A stretch of 64,000 nt of DNA from a bacterium ADurb.Bin236. GTDB lineage: Bacteria > UBP15 > UBA6099. Positions 9,413-16,747 of the stretch are shown here, in pieces; positions within the stretch are counted from its first letter, which is position 1; every line of letters begins with the position of its first letter. The notes below the pieces were generated by a model. The model worked only from the letters and a program-made list of their open reading frames with translations. It was not told the origin of the DNA and did not search any database. The position numbers were made by a program, and so were the translations under genes. Location of the stretch: contig MWCD01000005.1 of assembly GCA_002069885.1 (NCBI GenBank), positions 46,581 to 110,580 on the forward strand, in the 5' to 3' direction.

Positions 9413-10791
9413 TTTGACGCCTCCTCGATAAATTTCACGACCCGCTCCATTCCCATTGCGCGCGAACCTTTCACAAGAACGAGGTCCCCCGGCCCGAACA
9501 GCCCGGCCCCGGATTCCGCAAACTCTTCGAACGTCTCAAACGCCGCAACGCCGTCCTCTCGCATCCCGGCGGACAACGCCCCTTCCGCTATGGCTTTGGC
9601 CTCGAAGCCGACCGTCACGAGCGCGTCGGCGCTCTTAGCCGCGAAATCTCTTCCTATCCTGAAGTGCTCGTTGCGGCTGAAATCGCCTAACTCTTTCATA
9701 TCGCCCAACGCGGCCACCCTGCGCCCGCTCCACTCCACCGTCCCCAAAAGCTCCAATGTCATCGCCAGCGACGCCGGCGAGGAGTTATAAGTGTCGTCAA
9801 TGAGCAACTTGCCGTCCGCAGTTCCGACCCGCCTCATGCGTCCAGCCTCTCCGATGTCCATCGCCAGCCCTTCCGCGACCGCGTCAAGCGGCTCCCCAAG
9901 CTCCATTGCCGCCGCCGCCACCGCAGCCGCGTTGATTATCGCCCCGCGGCCCGTCAACGAAGATTCAATCTCCGCCCTGCCGAACGGAGTCTCAATCGTG
10001 AAACTCGATCCGTCCAGCCTCATCTTCGCGCCCGCCGCCCGGTAGTCGCCCTTCTCCATTCCGAAAGAAACTATCCGCGCCAACGTCTTCTTTGCGAGCC
10101 TGTCGAACCACTCGCTGTCTGCGTTCAACACGGCCGTCCCGCGCGCGGGAAGCCTCTCAAGAAGCTCTCCCTTCGCGTCGCATATAGCCTCCATAGATCC
10201 GAGGATTCCGATGTGAGACGGCTCAATATTTGTTATCAATCCAAGCTCCGGTTCCGCGATTTCAGCCAGTTCGGCTATCTGCCCTCTGCCCCTCATTCCG
10301 AATTCGAGCACAGCTATTTCCGTCGTCGAGTCCATCCTCAACAAAGTCAGCGGAACTCCCACCTCATTGTTTTCGTTCTTTTCCGTCTTCGTAATCTTTT
10401 TCCGGCTTAACGCGTTAGCCAGCATATTCTTCGTCGTTGTCTTGCCGCAGCTTCCCGTTATCGCCGCCACCTTCGCGGGCAGAGTCCTTCTATATCCCCT
10501 CGCTATCGCCTGATACGCTTTCAGCGTGTCCGCGACTCTTATCGCCGCAAAACTTTCAGGAAGCCCGGCGGCGATATCCTTTGATGTCAGGCATCCCGCC
10601 GCTCCCCTTGCCGCCGCCGAGGCGATGAACTCGTGGCCGTCGAACTTCTCCCCGACCAGCGGAACGAACACAGCCCCCGCGCAATCGCGCCTGCTGTCCG
10701 TCTCAACCGCGACGGCGGTCCCCGACGCGCTTCCGCGCTCGAGCCTCCCGCCGCTCCATTCAATCAGCTTCGCAATCGGCGTCGACTCCAC
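9409..10791 (-). CDS. murF: UDP-MurNAc-tripeptide--D-alanyl-D-alanine ligase MurF
   Basis: Adds D-Ala-D-Ala to the UDP-MurNAc-tripeptide in the cytoplasm. The 460-residue Mur ligase has the N-terminal VETDSRRDCAGAVFVPLVGE-type domain, the ATP loop AAITGSCGKTTTKNML, TEKNENNEVGVPLTLL, LEFGMRGRGQIAEL, NIEPSHIGILGS, and LLIDDTYNSSPASL with ALGDMKELG, which are MurF hallmarks. Its start overlaps the murE end by 32 bases. The enzyme supplying D-Ala-D-Ala (Ddl) is not encoded in the window. Confidence 0.97.
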   Translation of the reverse strand: MESTPIAKLIEWSGGRLERGSASGTAVAVETDSRRDCAGAVFVPLVGEKFDGHEFIASAAARGAAGCLTSKDIAAGLPESFAAIRVADTLKAYQAIARGYRRTLPAKVAAITGSCGKTTTKNMLANALSRKKITKTEKNENNEVGVPLTLLRMDSTTEIAVLEFGMRGRGQIAELAEIAEPELGLITNIEPSHIGILGSMEAICDAKGELLERLPARGTAVLNADSEWFDRLAKKTLARIVSFGMEKGDYRAAGAKMRLDGSSFTIETPFGRAEIESSLTGRGAIINAAAVAAAAMELGEPLDAVAEGLAMDIGEAGRMRRVGTADGKLLIDDTYNSSPASLAMTLELLGTVEWSGRRVAALGDMKELGDFSRNEHFRIGRDFAAKSADALVTVGFEAKAIAEGALSAGMREDGVAAFETFEEFAESGAGLFGPGDLVLVKGSRAMGMERVVKFIEEASK

Positions 10792-12292
10792 TGCCGGCCA
10801 TCTCCCTCAAAATATTTCCCGCCACTTCCCTGTCGTCGAAATGTATCACCCTGTCTTTATATATCTGCTCCGTTTCGTGTCCCTTGCCCGCTATGACCAC
10901 GACGTCTCCCGGCGCGGCGCAGGCAATCGCTCTCTTTATCGCGGCGAACCTGTCCTGCTCGACGTGATACCTGAACTGCCTCGAACGGTCCAGCTTTATC
11001 AGCGCCTGTTCTATTCCAAGCGTTATCTGATCGATTATCCTGTGAGGCTCCTCGGTGCGCGGGTTGTCGTTCGTCACCCAAACCACGTCCGCCAACTCCG
11101 CCGCGATGCCCCCCATCAAAGCCCGCTTCGTCTTGTCCCTGTCTCCGCCGCATCCGAACACCGCTATAAGCCTGCCCTTGCATATCTCGCGCGCGGATTT
11201 CAATATGTTTTCCAGACCGTGCGGGGTGTGCGCGTAGTCCACGTACACTCCTATCGGCCCGCCGGCGTCCACCCTCTCGAACCTGCCCGGCACGCCCTTG
11301 AAATTCGCCAGCGCCGCCTGTATGTCCTCCGGAGAGAATCCGGCCGTCAGCCCGTACGCCGCCATCGCCAGAGTGTTGTACGCGTTGAACCCGCCCATCA
11401 GCTTCGTTCTCACTTCGAACGCGGCGGCAAAAGGCGACTCTATCCGGTAGCTTATTCCGTCTTGAGCGTGCTTTGCTCCCGTCGCCCGCACCTCGGCTTC
11501 GGGATCGTCAACCGCGTATCTGACCACTCTCAGCCCCGGCGTTTTTGCGATGCGCGCCGACATCGGGTCGTCGCTGTTAAGCAAAGCAGGCCCGCCCTCC
11601 GCCAGATGCTCGGAGAACAGCAGCCTTTTAGCCTCGAAGTAGTCCTCTTCGTCCTTGTGAAAATCGAGGTGGTCTCTCGTGAGGTTGGTGAATATCGCCG
11701 AACTGAACTCGCAACCCGCGACCCGCGACAGTTTCAAGGCGTGAGATGAAACCTCCATCACCGCCCGCTTGACGCCCTTGTCCGCCATCATCGCCAGCAA
11801 CGCCTGAAGGTCCATGGATTCGGGAGTGGTCCGCTTAACTTTCAGAGAAACGTCGGCCACCCTGTTTTCCACCGTGCCGATAAGCCCGCTGGCGATTCCC
11901 GCTTGCCTGTGAAGCGCGTCTATCAGATACGCCACGCTCGTTTTGCCGTTCGTCCCAGTCACCCCGGCTAATTTGATTTTGCTAGACGGCAAACTGTAAA
12001 ACGCGGCGGAAATCAGCGCCATCGCCAGCCTCGCGTCCGGAGTCTTTATCACCGCCACGTCCGGCGGAGCCGCCACGTCCCGCTCGACCACCAGCGCGGC
12101 GGCCCCTCGCGATATCGCCTCAGGCGCAAAATCGTGCCCGTCCACGCTGTATCCCGGCACGCAGAAGAAAACGCACCCCGGAGAACACTCTCTCGAATCA
12201 TACGCGGCGGACGTCACAATCGCGTCCGGGGAGCCTCCCGCAATCTGATGCTCCACTCCCGTCAAAAGACTTGATAATTTTTTTTCAATCAT
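10760..12292 (-). CDS. murE: UDP-MurNAc-L-Ala-D-Glu--2,6-diaminopimelate ligase MurE
   Basis: Adds the third stem-peptide residue. About 510 residues, with AGVTGTNGKTSVAYLI as ATP loop, EVSSHALKLSRVAG, FTNLTRDHLDFHKD, VPGRFERVD, VDYAHTPHGLENIL and, decisively, TNDNPRTEEP: the DNPR motif is what separates meso-DAP-adding MurE from the lysine-adding type. dapA at 22.4 kb fits this. A longer frame to 12355 is open inside the upstream PBP gene, but ATG 12292, overlapping the PBP stop by 8 bases, matches the family start. Confidence 0.96.
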   Translation of the reverse strand: MIEKKLSSLLTGVEHQIAGGSPDAIVTSAAYDSRECSPGCVFFCVPGYSVDGHDFAPEAISRGAAALVVERDVAAPPDVAVIKTPDARLAMALISAAFYSLPSSKIKLAGVTGTNGKTSVAYLIDALHRQAGIASGLIGTVENRVADVSLKVKRTTPESMDLQALLAMMADKGVKRAVMEVSSHALKLSRVAGCEFSSAIFTNLTRDHLDFHKDEEDYFEAKRLLFSEHLAEGGPALLNSDDPMSARIAKTPGLRVVRYAVDDPEAEVRATGAKHAQDGISYRIESPFAAAFEVRTKLMGGFNAYNTLAMAAYGLTAGFSPEDIQAALANFKGVPGRFERVDAGGPIGVYVDYAHTPHGLENILKSAREICKGRLIAVFGCGGDRDKTKRALMGGIAAELADVVWVTNDNPRTEEPHRIIDQITLGIEQALIKLDRSRQFRYHVEQDRFAAIKRAIACAAPGDVVVIAGKGHETEQIYKDRVIHFDDREVAGNILREMAGSGVDADCEAD

Positions 12293-14048
12293 TCGGTATC
12301 TCCGTATCCGGCTGAAACCCGTACATTCCGCCCTCAATGTCCGCAGGCGGAACATTCATCCGCCATAGCGCCTTTTTCATTATCTCGCCCGCCGCCGGAG
12401 CCGCGACTTGACTGCCGTAGTATCCCAGCCCCCTCTGCGGTCGCTCAATCGTCACCATAACCAGAATTTCAGGATTCTCCGCTGGCGCGAACCCGACGAA
12501 TGACGACACGACGTCTCGCGTGTATCCCCTTCCGTCCGTCCTCGGCATGATCGCCGTCCCGGTCTTCCCGCCGACCGCATATCCCGGAATCCTCGCCGCT
12601 TTTCCTGTCCCCTCTTCCACCGCCCCCACAAGCATCGTCCTCATCAGCTTCGCCGTGTCTTCCTTAATCACTCGACGTATCGGCTTCGGCTCGAAAGAGC
12701 TGACCACATTGCCTTCCGAGTCCACCACTTTCTCGATCACCGTCGGATTCATCAGCATCCCGCCGTTGCACAACGCGCCCATCGCAACCGCCATCTGCAA
12801 CTGCGTCACTCCTATACCGTGCCCGAACGAGTTCGTCGCGATGGTCGAGTCTCTCACCTCGGCCATCGGCGCCAAAAGCCCGTTCTGCTGATTGTTCAGC
12901 CCCAGCCCTCTGAAAGCCTTGCCGAAATGAAATCTCAGAAAAGTTTCTCTTTGCATTTCCTTGCCCATCATCAGACCGATTCTCGCCGTGCCGGAATTGT
13001 ACGAATGAATCACGATGTCGTACGGGCTTAAATACGCGGGCAGTCCAACCCCGTGCGCCTCGCGGATGTTATACCCTCCCACCCTCATGCCGTCCTCGCA
13101 CAGAATCTTCTTGGCATACGGGTCCACAATCCCTTTATCTATCGCCGCCGCAACCACAATCGGCTTCATGCAGCTTCCTATTTCGTAAATAACCCCTATG
13201 CTTCGGTTCCTGTAAGTCTCCTGCGGGCATTTTTTGAAATCGTTCGGATCGCACACAGGGTAAGACGCCATTCCTAGGATGCGCCCCGTCTTCGGCTGAA
13301 TCGCGATCGCGCTTCCGGCTTTAGCTCCGAACTTGTTCACAGCCTGCTCGAGCGCGTCGTACACAAAGTGCTGGACGGCAAGGTTGATCGTCAGGTGCAC
13401 GTCCTCGCCGTTCTTCGCCGGTTTCAGTTCGCGCGTGGAATCCGGCACATTGATGCCGCCAAGTCCCCTCTCAAGAACCACATAGCCGTTCTCGCCTTTC
13501 AACTGCTTGTTGAATATGAACTCTACGCCTGTCAGCCCGTCGCTCTCGCCCAGAAGCCCGACCACCGGCATCGCCGTCTGAGCGTGCGGATAATACCTCT
13601 TGGAATCTCTAGAAAAACCTATCCCTCTCAGGTTCAGCTCTTTCACCGCGTCCGCCGTTTTCTCCGACACGTGTCTGACCAGCCAAACACTGTTCTTCTC
13701 CGGGTCCGATATCAACTCTCTGATATCGTCGCCGCTCATTCCGAGGGGGCCGCTGAGTTTTTCAACGTATTCGTCGTGATTTGTTATTTCCGAAGGATGC
13801 GCGTATATGGACATGTACGGCACGTCAACGGCAAGCTTGTTTCCTTCGTTGTCCAGAATCATGCCGCGCCGCGCGTGCAGAGGAACTATCCGCTTCGACT
13901 GCACAAGCCTGCGCTCGCGCAGATCGTCGCCATGCCACAACTCGACATAAATCGCCCTCGCGACCATGAAAAAATGGGCCACGACGAGCATGATAAGGAC
14001 GTTGTGTATTCTTTTTCTGTTGGTCTGTGTTATAGGGGACCGGCCCAT
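12285..14048 (-). CDS. ftsI: Class B penicillin-binding protein (FtsI/PBP2B type)
   Basis: Septal DD-transpeptidase working with FtsW. The 587-residue protein has one N-terminal membrane segment (VLIMLVVAHFFMVARAIYV), the RRGMILDNEGNKLAV dimerisation-domain start and the transpeptidase motifs: SxxK in EIGSCMKPI, SxN in HSYNSG and KTG in GGKTGTA. The SxxK context is IGSCMKP instead of the more common PGSTFKP. No PASTA repeats follow, so it is FtsI-like rather than PBP2x-like. It sits between the FtsL-like gene and murE, as expected. Confidence 0.95.
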   Translation of the reverse strand: MGRSPITQTNRKRIHNVLIMLVVAHFFMVARAIYVELWHGDDLRERRLVQSKRIVPLHARRGMILDNEGNKLAVDVPYMSIYAHPSEITNHDEYVEKLSGPLGMSGDDIRELISDPEKNSVWLVRHVSEKTADAVKELNLRGIGFSRDSKRYYPHAQTAMPVVGLLGESDGLTGVEFIFNKQLKGENGYVVLERGLGGINVPDSTRELKPAKNGEDVHLTINLAVQHFVYDALEQAVNKFGAKAGSAIAIQPKTGRILGMASYPVCDPNDFKKCPQETYRNRSIGVIYEIGSCMKPIVVAAAIDKGIVDPYAKKILCEDGMRVGGYNIREAHGVGLPAYLSPYDIVIHSYNSGTARIGLMMGKEMQRETFLRFHFGKAFRGLGLNNQQNGLLAPMAEVRDSTIATNSFGHGIGVTQLQMAVAMGALCNGGMLMNPTVIEKVVDSEGNVVSSFEPKPIRRVIKEDTAKLMRTMLVGAVEEGTGKAARIPGYAVGGKTGTAIMPRTDGRGYTRDVVSSFVGFAPAENPEILVMVTIERPQRGLGYYGSQVAAPAAGEIMKKALWRMNVPPADIEGGMYGFQPDTEIPND

Positions 14049-14081
14049 GCCTTCACCTTTTCATGAAGGCGGCGCCGGCTG

Positions 14082-14498
14082 CTAGAATATTCCCGCTCTG
14101 GCCCTTTGCGCTTCGCCTTCGGTTCTCAACGCCGTCTTCTGCTCGTCGTTCAGCTTCAAGTACAAAGCCTCCGCCGGCACACTCATCTCATATCCGGCGT
14201 CCGACAGCGTTTCTTGTATCCGCTTGTAGGATCTCAGACCATCGACCTGCGCTTCGAGTTTTCTAATCTCGACGTCTAACTTGTTATTTTTCATTTTGTA
14301 TTCGTCAATTAGAATGTATTTTCGGTCGATGTCTATCTTCAAATGCAATGCATACACGCCCATGGCCGTCATTCCGAGAGCAATTATTATTGTGTAGAAT
14401 GCTATCTTCTTGCTGTTCACCCATGTTCCGGCGTGATGCGCGCCCGGCCCCCTGTTAATCACGTTCGCGCCCTGTTGTTTGATTCGTTCGTTCTTCAT
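14082..14498 (-). CDS. ftsL: FtsL/DivIC-like cell division protein
   Basis: A 138-residue bitopic protein: basic cytoplasmic head, membrane segment IAFYTIIIALGMTAMGVYAL (about 32-51), then a leucine-zipper-like coiled coil with KNNKLDVEIRKLEAQVDGL and a short extracytoplasmic tail. Sequence in this family is poorly conserved; the call rests on topology, coiled coil, size and position between rsmH and the class B PBP. It overlaps the rsmH stop by four bases (ATGA). It would bridge FtsQ and FtsW/FtsI. Confidence 0.82.
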   Translation of the reverse strand: MKNERIKQQGANVINRGPGAHHAGTWVNSKKIAFYTIIIALGMTAMGVYALHLKIDIDRKYILIDEYKMKNNKLDVEIRKLEAQVDGLRSYKRIQETLSDAGYEMSVPAEALYLKLNDEQKTALRTEGEAQRARAGIF

Positions 14499-15445
14499 TG
14501 CGGCTCCTTTGTAAGTTTCCGCACTATCCTTAACTTCGCCGATCTCGCCCGCCTGTTGCGGGCGATTTCTTCTTTCGCCGGGACAATAACTTTTTTATTA
14601 ACCAACTCTATGTCGGCTGTCCCTTCGCCGCAAACGCAACTCTCTCTCTCCTCGTCGCAACGGCAACCCCTAGCCATCTTCCGCGTCAGTCGCTTCACAA
14701 GTCCGTCCTCGGCGCTCTGGTACGTTATCACGCACAGAACTCCGCCCGGATTCATCAAGTCCACCGCCGCCCTGACTCCCTTTTCCAACGCCTCCAGTTC
14801 GCGGTTCGCTTCGGCCCTCAACGCCAGAAAAATCAGCGTGCTTGCGTCTCTGCCTCCGCGCGCCGACGGCGCCGACTTCCTCGCCACCTCCGCCAGCCGC
14901 CCCGTCGTCTCTATCCTTCCGGAGCGCCTCGCGTCGCATATCCCTCTGGCTATCCTCCGAGCGTGTCTCTCTCCCCACCGGAAAAACATCTCCGTCAGCT
15001 CTTCCTCGGCGGCCTCGTTCACTATGTCCGCCGCCGTCGGTCCGGGTCCGTCAGCCCAGTATTTCATGTTCAACGGACCGTCCGAACTGAAAGAGAACCC
15101 ACGCCTCGGATCCGCCAACTGTTCGGTCGAAAGCCCCAGATCCATCACCACTCCGTCCAGACCCGGCAGCCCTTCCTCTTCCCATAACTCCCGCATGTCC
15201 CGGAAATTCGCCCTGTATATCCTCGCTCTCCGGTCGCCGCCGATGTCCGCCTTGAGGCTTTCAACCGCTTCGGGGTCCGCGTCCAATCCCACAACCATCC
15301 CCGTCGCGAGCTTCTCTAAAATTTTTTTTGCGAAACCCCCTCTCTTTCCCGCTGTCGCGTCGCAGTACACTCCGTCCGGCTTCACAGACAGCGCTTCTAT
15401 TGTTTCCTCCAGTAAAACGGACACATGTTCAGCTTTGTCTTCCAA
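14495..15445 (-). CDS. rsmH: 16S rRNA (cytosine1402-N4)-methyltransferase RsmH
   Basis: SAM-dependent methyltransferase that modifies C1402 of 16S rRNA (formerly MraW). The 316-residue protein starts near HVSVLLEETIEAL, has VYCDATAGKRGGFAKKIL at the SAM-binding site, VVGLDADPEAV, GVVMDLGLSTEQLADPRRGFSF and the C-terminal CRCDEERESCVCG and NRRARSAKLR blocks. The SAM loop reads DATAGKRGGF where most relatives have DGTLGGGGH. The start is TTG 15445 with GAGG close upstream, 26 bp after mraZ. Confidence 0.95.
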   Translation of the reverse strand: MEDKAEHVSVLLEETIEALSVKPDGVYCDATAGKRGGFAKKILEKLATGMVVGLDADPEAVESLKADIGGDRRARIYRANFRDMRELWEEEGLPGLDGVVMDLGLSTEQLADPRRGFSFSSDGPLNMKYWADGPGPTAADIVNEAAEEELTEMFFRWGERHARRIARGICDARRSGRIETTGRLAEVARKSAPSARGGRDASTLIFLALRAEANRELEALEKGVRAAVDLMNPGGVLCVITYQSAEDGLVKRLTRKMARGCRCDEERESCVCGEGTADIELVNKKVIVPAKEEIARNRRARSAKLRIVRKLTKEPQ

Positions 15446-15471
15446 ATCGCCTCGCGCCCGTTTCGCCGGCG

Positions 15472-16170
15472 TCAGATGCTTATCCCGCTTTCAGTGTATG
15501 TGGCGAATATCTGCTCTTCGCGCCCTCTGGTGTCCACAAGCTGCTCGTAGTTCTTCTTCGACCACAACTGGAACGTCGCCCCGTCTCCAACCATTATCAC
15601 TTCGCCAGTCCCTATACCCGCATAAGACCTCAACTGCTGCGGCAGCAACGCCCTTCCGCCTTGGTCAAGCTCCACCTCGTGCGCGCTCCTGATAAGATGA
15701 TTCCTCAACTCTATCGTCGCTTCATTCTTCGGCAACCCGTCTATCGCGGTCACAAGCCTGTCGAACACATCAGGCGGCAGACACCATATAAACTGCTTCA
15801 GAATGACTTCGTATTTAGTTTTCTTGTCGTCGAGCGGCTTCTTGACAGGCGGCTCAAGCCCCTTGGTCATCCACACCCGCTGCCCGGACTTCTTCTCGTC
15901 GCCTTCCTCTTTTGCGGACGATTTCTTTTTCTCCGCCCCCGCTGCCGGAACCGACGCCTTTTCAATCTCTCTGCCGATTGCTTTCTCTATATATTCCTTT
16001 ATATCGTCGAGCGTTCCGCCTTCCGCCGCCCGCCTTCTCTCGTCCAGCCGCTTCTCATCCTCTATCCGCTCGCGCATCTCGAGCTTTTCCCTGAACCTGA
16101 AGGGAATGCTCAAACGATACTTGGCATCCACTGTGTTCTTATGTTCTCCGCCGAAGTTCAGGCTTATCAT
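15472..16170 (-). CDS. mraZ: Transcriptional regulator MraZ with long charged insertion
   Basis: MraZ is an AbrB-like DNA-binding ring protein that controls the dcw operon it heads. This one is 232 residues; the family is usually near 145. The first half-domain is at 1-30 (GGEHKNTVDAKYRLSIPFRF) and the second at about 120-215 (EVELDQGGRALLPQQLR, IMVGDGATFQLW). Between them, residues about 31-97 are a Glu/Lys/Arg-rich, low-complexity, probably helical or disordered insertion, and 106-119 a second Lys/Asp-rich loop. In the first DNA-contact motif Gly of DAKGR is replaced by Tyr (DAKYR). AGAGGGA precedes the ATG by about 8 bases. Confidence 0.9.
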   Translation of the reverse strand: MISLNFGGEHKNTVDAKYRLSIPFRFREKLEMRERIEDEKRLDERRRAAEGGTLDDIKEYIEKAIGREIEKASVPAAGAEKKKSSAKEEGDEKKSGQRVWMTKGLEPPVKKPLDDKKTKYEVILKQFIWCLPPDVFDRLVTAIDGLPKNEATIELRNHLIRSAHEVELDQGGRALLPQQLRSYAGIGTGEVIMVGDGATFQLWSKKNYEQLVDTRGREEQIFATYTESGISI

Positions 16171-16247
16171 GCTCTTTTCCCTCTAGAGACCTTCGAGCCG
16201 CGAAGTTGTTTCTCTTCTTGACAACCCCGCGATTTGATATTAAACTT

Positions 16248-16300
16248 TTCCCACTTTTTGTGTTTTATATAAATTTTAACTAAATATATTCCCACTTTCA
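16248..16300 (-). promoter_or_regulatory. Candidate MraZ operator: two AAAGTGGGAA sites
   Basis: On the minus strand AAAGTGGGAA occurs twice in the mraZ leader, with the GTGGG cores at 16291-16295 and 16250-16254, in the same orientation and 41 bp apart. Known MraZ operators are direct repeats of a (G)TGGGN core placed between promoter and mraZ, but usually spaced about 10 bp. The position just downstream of the predicted start site favours autorepression. Function is inferred. Confidence 0.5.
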
Positions 16301-16309
16301 GGTACTGCT

Positions 16310-16338
16310 ATCGTATGTCAAAAAAAAAACCTTGTCAA
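16310..16338 (-). promoter_or_regulatory. Predicted mraZ/dcw promoter
   Basis: Minus-strand TTGACA (16338-16333) is followed by a 17-bp spacer containing a run of ten T residues and TACGAT (16315-16310). Transcription would begin near 16303, giving a leader of about 130 bases that holds both AAAGTGGGAA sites. A perfect -35 with ideal spacing makes this the best sigma-70-type promoter upstream of the division cluster. Confidence 0.6.
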
Positions 16339-16477
16339 CCACTTCCTAAAAAATAAATAAATTAGCGATATTCGGCCATATCAGTCGTTATCCTACGCAT
16401 ATTTAAGAATTAGTCTTTTAATATCAAATAATAACCATATTCGCCTTAAAATTGCCGTTATTGACTTTGTCATTATA

Positions 16478-16520
16478 TTGTATGGGGGGCAATACAACAC
16501 CACAATATATAGTGGTGTTG
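16478..16520. repeat. Two overlapping dyads, one with a C-rich loop
   Basis: CAACACCAC (16495-16503) and GTGGTGTTG (16512-16520) form a perfect 9-bp dyad with an 8-base AT loop. TTGTAT (16478-16483) and ATACAA (16492-16497) form a 6-bp dyad whose loop on the minus strand is TGCCCCCC. The two stems share three bases, so only one can form fully at a time. Neither is followed by a U-run. They could be an operator or a structured RNA leader. Confidence 0.5.
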
Positions 16521-16540
16521 GGCGTGTGTTTAATCACGGG

Positions 16541-16569
16541 ATTATTAATATTCCTGTTTTCTAGGTCAA
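16541..16569 (-). promoter_or_regulatory. Second predicted minus-strand promoter upstream of mraZ
   Basis: TTGACC (16569-16564), 17-bp spacer, AATAAT (16546-16541) on the minus strand. A transcript starting near 16534 would first contain the dyads at 16478-16520 and then run towards mraZ. It could be a distal dcw promoter with a long leader or the promoter of a short RNA. Confidence 0.4.
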
Positions 16570-16747
16570 AAATATTTTTTTAAATTTATTTTTTATTTAA
16601 TCTAGGGATGTATAAAAACCGCTGAAAACAATCCTTCGCGGCAGATTTCAAATAACCGCCAATAATCGCTTATTAAGGCTGAAAACAGTCAAAATCGGTC
16701 TTTGCCGCTCAATGCTCACAACATCCGCATCCATCGTCCACTCTTAT

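Larger units (their letters stand above)
16339..16747. other. AT-rich non-coding region between mraZ promoter and tyrA
   Basis: About 410 bases without a credible reading frame, much richer in A+T than the surrounding genes. It holds the dyad cluster at 16478-16520, a second minus-strand promoter at 16541-16569 and two copies of GCTGAAAACA (16621-16630 and 16678-16687). No U-run terminator for the tyrA operon is visible. One TTATCCTAC at about 16388 resembles a DnaA box but stands alone. Confidence 0.6.

Noticed and set aside
10526..11749. 407-codon plus-strand open frame
   Set aside because: It lies antisense to murF and murE, whose motifs are complete, and its translation is Arg/His-rich with no domain signal.
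16388..16396. DnaA box and possible replication origin in the AT-rich gap
   Set aside because: Only one imperfect TTATCCTAC is present; there is no cluster of boxes and no dnaA/dnaN nearby.
16495..16520. Perfect dyad as a rho-independent terminator of the tyrA operon
   Set aside because: No T-run follows on either strand and the stem is followed by C- or G-rich sequence; an operator or RNA leader is likelier.
16621..16687. GCTGAAAACA direct repeat
   Set aside because: Two copies of a 10-mer 57 bases apart in AT-rich DNA; no further copies or flanking structure were seen.
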